Origin: Psettodes erumei
Lineage: Eukaryota; Chordata; Actinopteri; Pleuronectiformes; Psettodidae
Assembly: GCA_016785225.1 (NCBI GenBank)
Contig: JAFBJZ010000229.1
Span: 96,001 to 160,000 of the forward strand
Reading direction: 5' to 3'
DNA: 64,000 nucleotides
The notes under the pieces are model-generated. The model had not been told where the DNA came from. It ran no database searches and worked only from the letters and a program-made list of their open reading frames with translations. The position numbers and the translations under genes were made by a program. Position 1 is the stretch's first letter. Every line of letters starts with the position of its first letter. Shown piece after piece: positions 61,095 to 64,000 of the stretch.

Positions 61095-64000
<2,906 letters not shown>

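Overview
The window is nuclear DNA of a ray-finned fish, most likely a percomorph-grade teleost. It contains short-intron vertebrate genes with GT-AG junctions, CpG-rich promoters carrying GCTAAC/GCTAGC motifs, and very dense (CA)n/(GT)n microsatellites. It spans a HoxDb cluster, the second HoxD copy left by the teleost genome duplication, with its flanking genes. Gene names rest on protein motifs read in the translated exons and on synteny; no database search was run.

Layout. glud1 (+, 1353-4475, 5' end outside the window) runs tail-to-tail into prorsd1 (-, 6139-7542). Next come mtx2 (-, 8193-11928), hoxd4b (-, 14955-16447), the microRNA mir-10d (-, 17930-18009), hoxd9b (-, 29962-32347) and hoxd11b (-, 35589-37780). 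Beyond the cluster are lnpk (+, 42784-46482) and chrna1 (-, 48593-55618). The last 8 kb (55.6-64 kb) holds no gene I can defend, but has several conserved-looking non-coding blocks, a 121-bp GA array and tRNA-like debris. The order mtx2 - Hox4 - Hox9 - Hox11 - lnpk, with Hox and mtx2 on one strand and lnpk on the other, is the vertebrate HoxD arrangement. I see no hoxd1b, hoxd3b, hoxd8b, hoxd10b, hoxd12b, hoxd13b or evx2b.

Main observation. The five flanking genes read cleanly through 41 splice junctions, about 5.1 kb of coding sequence with no indel. All three Hox genes are irregular. hoxd4b carries one extra base inside the homeobox. hoxd9b carries one extra base in a short A-run just before the conserved Q-rich/LDP end of exon 1. 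hoxd11b keeps an open frame only if the homeobox is split by an extra 556-bp phase-2 intron, and it ends in a short non-canonical tail next to a perfect 24-bp inverted repeat. Teleosts tend to lose HoxDb genes (zebrafish is known to have kept only mir-10d there), so this may be a cluster caught while decaying. Two assembly indels plus one divergent gene would look the same. mir-10d is intact.

Other points of interest: a duplicated promoter/exon-like block inside an mtx2 intron with signs of a spliced + strand transcript, a CpG-rich tandem duplication inside a chrna1 intron, a GC-AG intron in chrna1, a triple TGACGTG array with exact 11-bp period at the lnpk promoter, and splice sites built directly from microsatellites.
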